A stretch of DNA of 64,000 nucleotides from Advenella faeciporci. Its GTDB lineage: Bacteria; Pseudomonadota; Gammaproteobacteria; Burkholderiales; Burkholderiaceae_B. The notes under the pieces were generated by a model that searched no databases, was not told where the DNA came from, and was given only the letters and a program-made list of their open reading frames with translations. The DNA lies in contig NZ_BMYS01000001.1 in NCBI RefSeq assembly GCF_014652395.1, positions 248,001-312,000 on the forward strand. The letters run 5' to 3'. Positions 5,593 to 13,857 of the stretch are shown piece by piece. The position numbers and the translations under genes are program-made. Each line of letters starts with the position of its first letter. Positions within the stretch are counted from its first letter, which is position 1.

Positions 5593-7029
5593 GTGAAGGC
5601 CGTATCAAACAATCCTTCTGCAACGCCTATGCCAACACCACTTATCACCGGTAAACCATTGGCCTTTGTTGACATTGAAACCAATGGAGGAAGTGTCAGT
5701 GACGGTAAAATAACTGAAATAGCCATTATCTGTTACGACGGTACCACCGTTAGCACTTTCACTAGCTTGATCAATCCCGAATCCTCTGTCCCTGCCTATA
5801 TCCAACAATTAACAGGCATCAGCAATGACATGCTAAAAAATGCACCGGTCTTTGCTGAAGTGGCAGAGACGATCAGACAAAAACTGGACGGCCATATTTT
5901 TGTTGCTCATAATGTGCGATTTGATTACAGTTTTATCAAAAACGCTTTTAAACGCTTGAATATTGTCTTCAAGGCACCTTTGCTTTGTACCGTCAAACTC
6001 TCCCGTAAACTCTACCCTCAATATCAACGCCATGGACTGGACCAGTTGATTCAGCGGCATCAACTGCAAATTAGTGCCAGGCACAGGGCTTATGACGATG
6101 CCCATGCAATCATGCAATTCTGGCAAATCATTGAGCGGACCTCTACCCCTGAACACCTTGCAAAAGCCGTTAAAAACACAATGTTCAGTCCTTCGTTACC
6201 TGCACACATTGATGCCGAGATCATTGAATCCATTCCCAATACATTCGGTGTCTATCTTTTTTATGGAGAAAACAACTTACCGATTTATATTGGTAAAAGT
6301 AATCGTTTGCGTCAGCGTATTCTTTCCCATTTTTCAAGTGATTACGCTTTGCCCAAAGAAATGTCGATTTCCATGCAAATAAAACGCATCGAACATATTG
6401 TCTGCGCGGGTGAAGTGGATGCACTTTTAACAGAGTCCCGTTTAATCAAAGAACGCATGCCAACCATGAACCGACAGTTACGGCGTAACAAGTCTGTTTT
6501 TTCATGGTTATTAAATGAGTCGCAACCTGGATTATGGATACCTTCCCTGGTCAGCGGACAGGATGTTGAACTGGGCGTAAACCCACACTTGTACGGCCTT
6601 TACGAAACTGCCAACGATGCACGCACTGCTTTGCGAAAAATAATTAAAGAAGAAAAACTATGCTCTCAAACCCTCGGATTAGAAAAAGGCAAACCTGGTA
6701 CGCCTTGTTTTGCAAGACAATTAAAAAAATGTAATGGCGCCTGCGTTGGCGTGGAAACCCATAGCGAACACTCGAAGAGACTGGTAACTGCCATGGCAAA
6801 ACAACACATCAGGCCATGGCCATATAAAGGCATTTCATTACTGCGAGAAGGCACAGTTACGCATGTTATTCATCAATGGTGCTACTTGGGAACCGCCCAT
6901 AATCAGGATGAGCTACACACCATACTTCAAAGCGGCAAAGGAGATTTCTCCCGGGATACTTACCGGATATTGCTAAAGCACCACCATAAATTAATACCGC
7001 TTGATAACCATGAATTATGCCTTAATTGA
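5593..7029 (+). CDS. DEDDh exonuclease fused to UvrC-like GIY-YIG nuclease
   Basis: A two-nuclease fusion of 478 residues. The N-terminal part (about 20-190) is a DnaQ-like 3'-5' exonuclease: Asp27 and Glu29 in FVDIETNG, a second Asp in VRFDYSF, and the His/Asp pair in HRAYDDAHA. The second part (about 215-300) is a GIY-YIG endonuclease of UvrC/Cho type, with FGVYLFYG and IYIGKSNRLRQRILSHF. The rest is UvrC-related with four cysteines around residues 356-390. Such fusions are widespread in proteobacteria and are thought to act in DNA repair. The GTG at 5593 and the ATG at 5629 are both possible starts; neither has a strong ribosome site. It is the first core gene after the island. Confidence 0.85.
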   Translation: MKAVSNNPSATPMPTPLITGKPLAFVDIETNGGSVSDGKITEIAIICYDGTTVSTFTSLINPESSVPAYIQQLTGISNDMLKNAPVFAEVAETIRQKLDGHIFVAHNVRFDYSFIKNAFKRLNIVFKAPLLCTVKLSRKLYPQYQRHGLDQLIQRHQLQISARHRAYDDAHAIMQFWQIIERTSTPEHLAKAVKNTMFSPSLPAHIDAEIIESIPNTFGVYLFYGENNLPIYIGKSNRLRQRILSHFSSDYALPKEMSISMQIKRIEHIVCAGEVDALLTESRLIKERMPTMNRQLRRNKSVFSWLLNESQPGLWIPSLVSGQDVELGVNPHLYGLYETANDARTALRKIIKEEKLCSQTLGLEKGKPGTPCFARQLKKCNGACVGVETHSEHSKRLVTAMAKQHIRPWPYKGISLLREGTVTHVIHQWCYLGTAHNQDELHTILQSGKGDFSRDTYRILLKHHHKLIPLDNHELCLN

Positions 7030-7054
7030 TGACCACCATGCATCAGGGAAAAAT

Positions 7055-7384
7055 TCAACCCAGCACAAGCTCCACATCGTCCCGTTCATCAGCCACTGCC
7101 CTGAAAATATCGATCAGGCCTTCATAATAAATCTCACCCAATGCATCGGCACTGCTTTCATGGTCCAACCAGACAATCTTGAAAGGGCCTTTGACATCGG
7201 TGCTAAGACTGTCATACAGGGCATCCAGGTTACGACCGAAATACTGCGGCAACTTTAAATCAAGCTGCAGCGAATCATAAACCTCATCAATATTGCCAAT
7301 GCGGCTTAATTCACAAACCCGCACGGAACACGCCGCTTTTTTTTTCAAGCGACGAGCCGGGATAAAAGAAGATTTTACTGACAT
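7055..7384 (-). CDS. Barstar-like RNase inhibitor
   Basis: A 109-residue barstar-family protein. The segment around LPQYFGRNLDALYDSLSTD matches the barstar helix that plugs the barnase active site, and WLDHESSADAL fits the following strand and helix. It should bind and block the RNase encoded directly upstream, protecting the cytoplasm before export. The two frames overlap by 10 bp (7375-7384), so translation is likely coupled. The N-terminus carries about 20 basic residues ahead of the barstar fold. Confidence 0.9.
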   Translation of the reverse strand: MSVKSSFIPARRLKKKAACSVRVCELSRIGNIDEVYDSLQLDLKLPQYFGRNLDALYDSLSTDVKGPFKIVWLDHESSADALGEIYYEGLIDIFRAVADERDDVELVLG

Positions 7385-7869
7385 AATGGCACCCTGTGAA
7401 ATGTCTCGTAATGATCTACTGTAACGTAGCGCTGCTGGCCATCTGCACTGAACACCAATCGCTTGGCATTGCGTTTTTTACCCCGGTAATCCAGATCAGC
7501 CTCTTTCCAGCTGCCTTTGGGCAATCTGCGTTCATAATTACCAAAATGGTCACCCCCCAAGGACTTGCCCTTTAATGAGGGAATGTCCGAGAAATAACGC
7601 CCAGGACGCCATCCATGCTCACGTGCGTGCTGCTTCATAATGAAATAAGCAGGCAATTTTTGGCTGGCATTCAATGTCTGCAATACTTCGATCAATTGTG
7701 TTTCGTTGATTTGACCTGACAATTGGTTTCTGTTCAGCGCCTGAACCACTCCCTCACAGGCGACAACACCCAACTGGCCAGCTGATTTTTCAACCTCGGT
7801 TGGTGCCTTGCCCATTGCCATGACAGGCATTGAAATTGACAGCAGAAAACCCAACAATAAACGCTTCAT
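7375..7869 (-). CDS. Exported barnase-like ribonuclease
   Basis: A secreted guanyl-type RNase of 164 residues from ATG 7869 (AAGG ribosome site upstream). Residues 1-19 form a signal peptide ending near VMA. The C-terminal 100 residues match barnase: LPAYFIMKQHAREHGW, then the active-site glutamate in KEADLDY, the arginine-bearing RNAKR strand and the active-site histidine in DHYETF. All the expected catalytic residues are present, so it should be active. The next gene encodes its barstar inhibitor. A role in nutrient scavenging or in competition with neighbours is possible; neither is shown. Confidence 0.9.
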   Translation of the reverse strand: MKRLLLGFLLSISMPVMAMGKAPTEVEKSAGQLGVVACEGVVQALNRNQLSGQINETQLIEVLQTLNASQKLPAYFIMKQHAREHGWRPGRYFSDIPSLKGKSLGGDHFGNYERRLPKGSWKEADLDYRGKKRNAKRLVFSADGQQRYVTVDHYETFHRVPLCQ

Positions 7870-8023
7870 GACCTTATCCTGTATTTGCAGGATAATACCC
7901 TGCATGCAAACTACACCCTTAATTCAGAATATTTTACAATTTAAGTGTAAAAACCACCATATCAATAAAAATAATTTATTTTTTTCAATAACTTAACAAA
8001 AAAAAATATTTACAGAGAACTCA

Positions 8024-9328
8024 ATGAAACAACAACCTGCTCCCCACCAATTTACCCTCTTGAAAAAACGCTGTTTCGCTCCTTTTTTCTGGACCCAATT
8101 CTGTGGAGCGGCTAACGATAACCTTTACAAATTTGCCATTACGATTTTACTGACCTATCAATGGCAAACCCAATGGTTCCCATCCAGCATGGCAGGCGTC
8201 ATTATTGGCGGCCTGTTTATTTTTCCTTTTCTGCTGTTTTCTGCCACCAGTGGGCAACTGTCAGACCAGTATGACAAAATCCGCATTATGCGCAACGTCA
8301 AGAATGCGGAGATTGGCATTATGCTCTTGGCTGCCTTTGGCCTTTACACGCAATCGGTCATCATCCTGCTGGTATGCATTTTCCTGATGGGCCTGCATTC
8401 CACCGTTTTTGGGCCCGCCAAATTCGCCTATCTGCCCCAGGTACTTAATGATAAATCTTTAATGGGTGGCAATGCCCTGGTCAGCATGGGCACTTTTGTT
8501 TCTATTTTGCTGGGTAACATTGCCGGAGGAATCCTGGTGGCCATCCCGGGTAATGGCCACCTTTGGGCCGCATTTGCCTGTCTGCTAATGGCGGTGGCCG
8601 GCAGGATTAGCGCACAATTCATTCCTCCACTGGAAAAAAACCCTGTCAGCAATAAAATAAACTGGAACCCTTTTACCGAAACCCTTAAGAACCTGTCCAT
8701 TGCCCGCCAGGCGCCCATGATTTTCAAAAGCATGCTGCTGATTAGCTGGATGTGGTTTTTCGGTGCGGTTTTTCTTGCTCTTTTCCCCCTCTTTGCCAAA
8801 GACATCCTGCAAGGCAATGAACATGTGGCAGCACTATTACTGGTGCTATTTTCGATAGGTGTGGCAACAGGTTCCCTGTCATGTGAAAAACTGTGCCTGA
8901 ATCGCCCTGCTTTATCACTGGTACCCCTAGGGGCCGCGGGAATGAGCCTGTTTACGGTTGATCTTTATTTTTCAATTACGGTTCCCGACATGCAAAGACT
9001 GCTCTCGGTTGGCCAGTTCATTGCCCGACCGGAAAACTGGCGCACCATGTTTGATCTGTTCATGTTAAGTGCCTGTGCAGGGGTTTATAGCGTGCCTTTA
9101 TATACTTTCATCCAGAAAACAACGTTAAAAACGCATACCGCACGCATTATTGCGGCAAACAATATCCTTAATGCCATTTTCCTGATTGCCAGCGCTCTTC
9201 TTACCGGCCTTTTACTAAGTCTGGATTTTTCTGCTCCGGTCATTTTTATGCTTGCCGGAATTGTAAATATTCTATTTTCTTACGCCATCTTTTTGACAGA
9301 GCCCGGCTTCAGGAAAAAAAGCACTTGA
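8024..9328 (+). CDS. LplT-like lysophospholipid transporter (MFS)
   Basis: A 434-residue major-facilitator protein with about 12 membrane helices. FCGAANDNLYKFA near the N-terminus and the loop motif STVFGPAKFAYLPQ are hallmarks of the LplT family, which flips lysophospholipids inwards across the inner membrane for re-acylation. In many bacteria this domain is fused to, or next to, an acyltransferase/acyl-ACP synthetase (Aas). Here the protein ends after the transporter and no such enzyme is adjacent. The start has a GAGAA site a few bases upstream. The exact substrate is inferred from family. Confidence 0.8.
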   Translation: MKQQPAPHQFTLLKKRCFAPFFWTQFCGAANDNLYKFAITILLTYQWQTQWFPSSMAGVIIGGLFIFPFLLFSATSGQLSDQYDKIRIMRNVKNAEIGIMLLAAFGLYTQSVIILLVCIFLMGLHSTVFGPAKFAYLPQVLNDKSLMGGNALVSMGTFVSILLGNIAGGILVAIPGNGHLWAAFACLLMAVAGRISAQFIPPLEKNPVSNKINWNPFTETLKNLSIARQAPMIFKSMLLISWMWFFGAVFLALFPLFAKDILQGNEHVAALLLVLFSIGVATGSLSCEKLCLNRPALSLVPLGAAGMSLFTVDLYFSITVPDMQRLLSVGQFIARPENWRTMFDLFMLSACAGVYSVPLYTFIQKTTLKTHTARIIAANNILNAIFLIASALLTGLLLSLDFSAPVIFMLAGIVNILFSYAIFLTEPGFRKKST

Positions 9329-9336
9329 AACCTAAC

Positions 9337-9357
9337 GAAATTTTTAGTCAAAATTTC
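9337..9357 (+). terminator. Weak hairpin after the LplT-like gene
   Basis: GAAATTTT (9337-9344) pairs with AAAATTTC (9350-9357) around a 5-base loop, nine bases beyond the stop. The stem is A/T-rich and has no T-run after it, so it is at best a weak terminator. Confidence 0.3.
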
Positions 9358-9474
9358 ACTTGAAATGAGAAGATTCTAATTATAATTTGAGTTATAGTCG
9401 CTTATCCTCATTGCGCGTGGGGATAATTGTCATATAGCAATACACAAACATAATTTTAGCTAATAAGGATGCTC

Positions 9475-9978
9475 ATGAAAGCATTTGGTAAATTTTTATT
9501 ATTACTGGCTCTGGTGCTGGGCATTACATTTTTTGCCTGGAAATTACTGGAAACTTCTTTGTTCAATGACGAAGACGAATCCGTACCGCCTGTCTCAGGG
9601 GTTATTATTCCCGCACAAACCACCCAGCCAGAACCCCCCCCCTTACAAAAACAGGAAGATTTATACCAAAGCACATCTTCCGATGAACCTGCCCCACCAC
9701 TTGCTTCAAGCGGCAGTTTTACCTGCCAGGCCAGCGTTGCAGTCATTGGCAAACTCTATGACCTGAAAAATGGCGGTAAATCACAAGAAGAAGCCAATGA
9801 ATTCATCAGTAACGACAATAGTATTCCCGATGAGCAGGTTGGTTCATTTATTGAGTTTGCAAATACCTTATGGAACTCACCTTCTGACAAAATTGTGCCT
9901 AAAACACAATTTTTAAACAATTTTCTGCAACAATGCCAAAGCATTGAGAAAGAACAGCAAAGCAATACGGCACAGTAA
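9475..9978 (+). CDS. Membrane-anchored periplasmic protein, unknown function
   Basis: A 167-residue protein from ATG 9475, chosen because AAGGA lies at good distance from it and too close to the ATG at 9469. Residues 5-23 form one membrane helix or uncleaved signal anchor. A Pro/Glu/Ser-rich linker follows (about 30-80). The C-terminal domain (80-160) has two cysteines (TCQA and QQC) that could form a disulphide, and is otherwise helical. No family is recognised. It is a single-gene unit with a strong terminator after it. Confidence 0.65.
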   Translation: MKAFGKFLLLLALVLGITFFAWKLLETSLFNDEDESVPPVSGVIIPAQTTQPEPPPLQKQEDLYQSTSSDEPAPPLASSGSFTCQASVAVIGKLYDLKNGGKSQEEANEFISNDNSIPDEQVGSFIEFANTLWNSPSDKIVPKTQFLNNFLQQCQSIEKEQQSNTAQ

Positions 9979-9992
9979 TACGCTTGTCACTC

Positions 9993-10029
9993 AAAAAAAT
10001 ACCCGGGGTAATTCTCCCGGGTATTTTTT
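9993..10029. terminator. Bidirectional terminator
   Basis: ATACCCGGG pairs with CCCGGGTAT around an 8-base loop, flanked by an A-run on one side and a T-run on the other. It lies between two convergent genes and can serve both. Confidence 0.9.
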
Positions 10030-10045
10030 ACCTTCAAGATCCGTT

Positions 10046-11692
10046 TCAGTCGCGATAGGCCTGACCTACCACTGATGCAACTGAATAACGCGGAGCAAAT
10101 GACTCTGCCTGGGCCAGTGGCCAGGCAAGCTCAAAAATTTTCTGGCGATACTGTTCTTTTAGCAAATCACCCTCTTCCAGTTCCGGGTAAATGGCCGATA
10201 ACAATTTGACCTCGCTGCTGGAAATTCGTCTTACCACGTGGTAAGCGCGTAATTGCTGCGGGTGCGTAATGCCTGCTGCCTCTAGCAATTCAGCCAAAGC
10301 CAGCAAAGTATTGTGGTGAAAATTTTTGACCCGATCAGATTTATCTTCAACCACCAATGCTTTTTGCCTGATAGGATCCTGTGTGGCAACGCCAGTTGGA
10401 CAACGCCCCGTATGACAGGCCTGGGCCTGAATACAACCAATGGCAAACATAAAACCCCGGGCGCTATTGCACCAATCAGCCCCCAAAGCCAATGTTCTTA
10501 AAACATCAAAGCCCGAAATTATTTTACCGGCCGCACCAAGCCTAATCTGATTGCGCAAACCAATACCAAGCAACGTATTATGCACCAGGCGCAAACCTTC
10601 TTTCATGGGTACCCCCATATGATCGGCAAACTCAACAGGCGCGGCACCCGTTCCACCTTCAGCACCATCAACCACAATAAAATCGGGTGTTATGCCGGTT
10701 TGCTGCATGGCTTTGGCAATGGCAAACCACTCCCAGGGATGACCAATACACAATTTGAATCCAACCGGCTTACCATTGGCCAGACTACGCAATCGCTGGA
10801 TAAAATGCATTAATTCGATAGGGGTGCTGAAAGCGCTATGAGCAGCAGGTGAATTGCAATCCTCGCCAACAGGGACCCCACGGGCATCGGCAATTTCCTG
10901 GGTTACCTTGGGGCCTGGCAAGATCCCGCCCTGGCCGGGCTTGGCGCCCTGGGATAATTTGAGCTCAATCATTTTTACATTCGGCAGATTGGCCCGCTTT
11001 TCAAATTCCGTCTCGGAAAAATGGCCATTGGCATCACGACAGCCAAAATACCCCGAACCAATATTCCACACCAGGTCTCCACCATGCTCCAGGTGGTAGG
11101 CACTAATGCCGCCTTCACCGGTATCATGGGCGAAGCCCCCTTTGGCGGCACCGCTGTTAAGAGACCGGATGGCATTGGCAGACAAAGCCCCAAAACTCAT
11201 GGCTGAAATATTGAATACCGACATATCATAAGGCTGCGTGCATTGCGGACCACCTACCCTGACCCTGAAATTGGCATCATCAATGTGTGAAGGCTGCATG
11301 GAGTGATTGACCCACTCATAGCCATCGGCATACACGTTTTCGATGGTTCCAAACGGCCTTTTATCTATTTGCTGCTTGGCACGCTGGTACACAATAGAAC
11401 GCTGGGCACGGGAAAATGGCAAATTATCATTGTCATTTTCCAGAAAATATTGCCTGATTTCAGGCCGGATGGATTCCAGCAAAAAACGCAAGTTTCCGAT
11501 GACCGGGTAATTGCGCCTGATTGAGTGACGGGTTTGCAGCAAATCATAAACCCCCACAACACTTAACAACAAGGCAGGAACAAATAAAACAAGCCAGCTG
11601 GTGCCATGATTGGCAAACATATACAAACCCAACCCAGAGGCCAGAAAAACAACCAGCAAGGCGGCATACCGGGAGAACAACAAATTGATCAT
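10046..11692 (-). CDS. Membrane-anchored FMN-binding glutamate synthase homologue
   Basis: A 548-residue protein of the FMN-binding glutamate synthase family. Two membrane helices lie at the N-terminus (about 8-25 and 33-50). The rest is the FMN-binding TIM barrel of glutamate synthase, visible as GGISAYHLEHGGDLVWNIGSGYFG, GVPVGEDCNSPAAHSAF, VDGAEGGTGAAPVEFADHMG and RLGAAGKIISGFDVLRTLALG (segments shared with GltB), plus a cysteine cluster CIQAQACHTGRCPTG that may bind an Fe-S cluster. The glutaminase domain is absent, so it cannot be a complete glutamate synthase; its true substrate is not known. Confidence 0.85.
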   Translation of the reverse strand: MINLLFSRYAALLVVFLASGLGLYMFANHGTSWLVLFVPALLLSVVGVYDLLQTRHSIRRNYPVIGNLRFLLESIRPEIRQYFLENDNDNLPFSRAQRSIVYQRAKQQIDKRPFGTIENVYADGYEWVNHSMQPSHIDDANFRVRVGGPQCTQPYDMSVFNISAMSFGALSANAIRSLNSGAAKGGFAHDTGEGGISAYHLEHGGDLVWNIGSGYFGCRDANGHFSETEFEKRANLPNVKMIELKLSQGAKPGQGGILPGPKVTQEIADARGVPVGEDCNSPAAHSAFSTPIELMHFIQRLRSLANGKPVGFKLCIGHPWEWFAIAKAMQQTGITPDFIVVDGAEGGTGAAPVEFADHMGVPMKEGLRLVHNTLLGIGLRNQIRLGAAGKIISGFDVLRTLALGADWCNSARGFMFAIGCIQAQACHTGRCPTGVATQDPIRQKALVVEDKSDRVKNFHHNTLLALAELLEAAGITHPQQLRAYHVVRRISSSEVKLLSAIYPELEEGDLLKEQYRQKIFELAWPLAQAESFAPRYSVASVVGQAYRD

Positions 11693-11760
11693 TTAGCACC
11701 TACTCCATATCGTGGGATTGGATCCAAAACCTGCCCAATTCAAACACGTACCCTATAAAA

Positions 11761-11790
11761 AAAACCTTGTGTACGATGACACAAGGTTTT
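11761..11790 (-). terminator. Terminator after the first lipoprotein gene
   Basis: A perfect 12-bp stem (11761-11772 with 11779-11790) with a 6-base loop. On the minus strand it runs into a long T-tract, so it ends the transcript of the lipoprotein gene at 11832-12308. Confidence 0.9.
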
Positions 11791-11831
11791 ACTGATTTTA
11801 GCCAGAAATCAAGACTAGCTTAACTGGGCAT

Positions 11832-12308
11832 TTATTTTGCAGCCTGCTGGGGAACAACCGCTTTCATGATTGAATCTGCAGTTGCGTCGTCACGCACCAT
11901 GAAAAGGAAGTCTGAGCCTTGTTTTACACCGGTAATGGAAGCCAGCTGACCACCAATAGTGGTTGCGTATCCATACTGTTTATTGACTTTTGACAGCGCA
12001 TCGACACCAGCGGGATTCAAGCCCAGTTTGATGAAGGTGCGACCTTGGTTATCACGAACATGGTTAATGGTTGTGAGGTTTTCACGGGTAATAACCGGTG
12101 TTGGACTGACATAAATGGTTTGCTGCTCGCTAAGCTTGAAAGGACGGAAGCCTTTAATCACTTTATCTGAAGCGGTGTAAACATCTACGCTGGCAGCCTG
12201 AGCTGGTGCCGCAGTTTCTGTCGTTTCGGTCTTTTTAACCGTTTCACATCCTGCTAACGCCACAGCAAGCGGCAAAATAACCAAACCAAGTTTGCGTGAG
12301 ATTTTCAT
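11832..12308 (-). CDS. Lipoprotein with repeated GxxxL-type domain
   Basis: A 158-residue lipoprotein: basic N-terminus, hydrophobic stretch and lipobox LAGC, giving Cys21 as the lipid-bearing residue. A low-complexity Thr/Glu/Ala linker follows. The globular part contains VSPTPVITRENLT, KLGLNPAGVDALSKVN and QLASI, reminiscent of the periplasmic P1 head of SecD. The neighbouring lipoprotein at 12436 has the same order of elements (LGLRLTPTGATKL, SI, QLEDG, AD-I), so the two look like paralogues. A role in envelope assembly is possible but not shown. Own terminator downstream. Confidence 0.7.
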   Translation of the reverse strand: MKISRKLGLVILPLAVALAGCETVKKTETTETAAPAQAASVDVYTASDKVIKGFRPFKLSEQQTIYVSPTPVITRENLTTINHVRDNQGRTFIKLGLNPAGVDALSKVNKQYGYATTIGGQLASITGVKQGSDFLFMVRDDATADSIMKAVVPQQAAK

Positions 12309-12373
12309 GTAAATTCCTTATTAGTTAAAGCAATTATTCATCTGCCATACGCAAATTACAACACATGCATTCT

Positions 12374-12415
12374 AAAAAAACAAGGCGGGTTATTGCTTGC
12401 AAATGTCAACAACCC
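12374..12415 (-). terminator. Terminator after the second lipoprotein gene
   Basis: An interrupted stem (12387-12395 with 12407-12415, one mismatch) is followed on the minus strand by CCTTG and seven T residues. It ends the gene at 12436-13005. Confidence 0.7.
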
Positions 12416-12435
12416 TAAAATTTGATGGCATTTGT

Positions 12436-13005
12436 TTACTTTTTTGTCCTGATCATGTCAGCCGTATCTCTGGCATTGACCAACGTCAGCATGGGAATCA
12501 GCAAGACACCGTCTTCCAGTTGAGCCTCAGAGGTTGTCATGATTGAAAATACCGATTTATCCATACTGGCCAAAACGGTTTTGTGCAAGTTTGACTTATC
12601 ATTAATAGCTGATTTCAGCTTGGTTGCGCCAGTGGGCGTAAGGCGCAGGCCCAGGGCCGGTTTGTCTTTGGCTTTAGCCACAAAAACCGTTTTCACATCG
12701 GCCCGGTTTAACAAAACGCCTGATGTGTAGTAAGTTTGATCACCAGACTTGATAACCACGTCTTCCAGCGCCAAAGTCTTGCCGTTTTTGCCTTTTTTAG
12801 GTGTGGATTTTGTAATTGAACCAACATAAATTTCAATATCGCCATTACCTTTTTTCTGGACCATTCTGGCATTATTCGCAACGACCGGCTTAGCAGCAGA
12901 TGCCTGTGCAGTATTGGCGCTGGAAGCCTCTTTTGAACCGAATAGACCGCAACCGGTCAACGCAACGGACAAAACCGTCAGCCCTAAAACCTTAACTAAT
13001 TTCAT
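12436..13005 (-). CDS. Lipoprotein, paralogue of its neighbour
   Basis: A 189-residue lipoprotein from ATG 13005, which has AAAGG upstream and puts the signal peptide at the N-terminus; the upstream extension to 13053 would bury it. The lipobox is LTGC. After an Ala/Ser linker come two short strands (IEIYVGSITKSTPKK), a core with VFVAKAKDKPALGLRLTPTGATKL and a final AD-MI helix. Layout and key positions match the lipoprotein at 11832. The conserved Leu-Gly-Leu-x-Leu/Pro core suggests a SecD-P1-like head; the function is unknown. Confidence 0.7.
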   Translation of the reverse strand: MKLVKVLGLTVLSVALTGCGLFGSKEASSANTAQASAAKPVVANNARMVQKKGNGDIEIYVGSITKSTPKKGKNGKTLALEDVVIKSGDQTYYTSGVLLNRADVKTVFVAKAKDKPALGLRLTPTGATKLKSAINDKSNLHKTVLASMDKSVFSIMTTSEAQLEDGVLLIPMLTLVNARDTADMIRTKK

Positions 13006-13113
13006 AAAAGACCTTTCAAAAACAATACTCAGAAAAAAAGAATTATCTTTCAATTATATTCTGTTCGATTGATTTTTTTTGTTAAAAAACATTAAATTAT
13101 CGTAAACCATGGA

Positions 13114-13698
13114 TTAATGAAAATATCCGCGACACCTGTCTGCATCATTAAGATCAAAAGCATTGGTGCCCGCAACCAGGCTGACTTTTTTGGATAACAG
13201 GCCACCGTATTCAACCGGTCCGCTCATGGGCTTGGTGTCTATCCAATACAGGCGCGAGGTCAGGAAATACTCCCCCACAGGCACACTCGTAAAAGCGAAC
13301 TGTCCAAAATCATTGGTTTTTGCATAAAAAGCGTCACGGACATAACGCTGGTCTGCCTGACCGTTCAACACCTTCCCTGCGCGACACACTTCCTGGTACC
13401 ACTGGTTGCTTACCGATGATACCGGATTAAGGACAACATCAAGATAGGCACCGGTTCGATCTCCGCCATTGACTCTGTCGCGGATGTAAACTTGTCCTAC
13501 CAACATGGTTTTTGCCTGTGTGGCAGCTACTGCCGGACTACCGTTATAGGCCACCCGCTCAACCTGTTTTCTGGGCGCATGCTCCAGTGAGCGATCTTTT
13601 TTGGAAGGAGTTGATGAACAACCTGCCAACACAAGTACCATCATTGGCACAATATACCGGACTAAATGCTTGCCAGCAAAATGTATGGAAAAATTCAT
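13114..13698 (-). CDS. Lipoprotein with carboxypeptidase-regulatory-like domain
   Basis: A 194-residue protein with basic N-terminus, hydrophobic segment and lipobox LAGC followed by SSTPSKK. The later part (about 70-190) has the strand pattern of a small beta-sandwich: VGQVYIRDRVNG, TNDFGQFAFTSVPVGEYFLTSRLYW and SLVAGTNAFDLND. The DFGQFAFTSVPVGEY stretch resembles carboxypeptidase regulatory domains. This suggests binding or scaffolding at the envelope rather than catalysis. It forms a run of three lipoprotein genes with the two upstream on the map, each with separate spacing. Confidence 0.65.
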   Translation of the reverse strand: MNFSIHFAGKHLVRYIVPMMVLVLAGCSSTPSKKDRSLEHAPRKQVERVAYNGSPAVAATQAKTMLVGQVYIRDRVNGGDRTGAYLDVVLNPVSSVSNQWYQEVCRAGKVLNGQADQRYVRDAFYAKTNDFGQFAFTSVPVGEYFLTSRLYWIDTKPMSGPVEYGGLLSKKVSLVAGTNAFDLNDADRCRGYFH

Positions 13699-13857
13699 GG
13701 GTTATACTGTTACCATTGTCATGAAATCAGCATTTTCTTTATGTAATATGCAGGATATTAAAGCAGGTAAAGAAAATCAATCAAGTAATTGATCAAGTCG
13801 TTATTGACATCATCCTAACACTGCAATTTGTTTTTGGAAACTTAAATATTTAATAAT

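Noticed and set aside
5373-5654. 93-codon ORF between the tRNA fragment and the nuclease gene
   Set aside because: It has no ribosome site, a random-looking composition and runs into the start of the exonuclease gene.
13006-13053. N-terminal extension of the second lipoprotein
   Set aside because: It would put 16 residues before the signal peptide; the ATG at 13005 has a ribosome site and gives a normal lipoprotein start.
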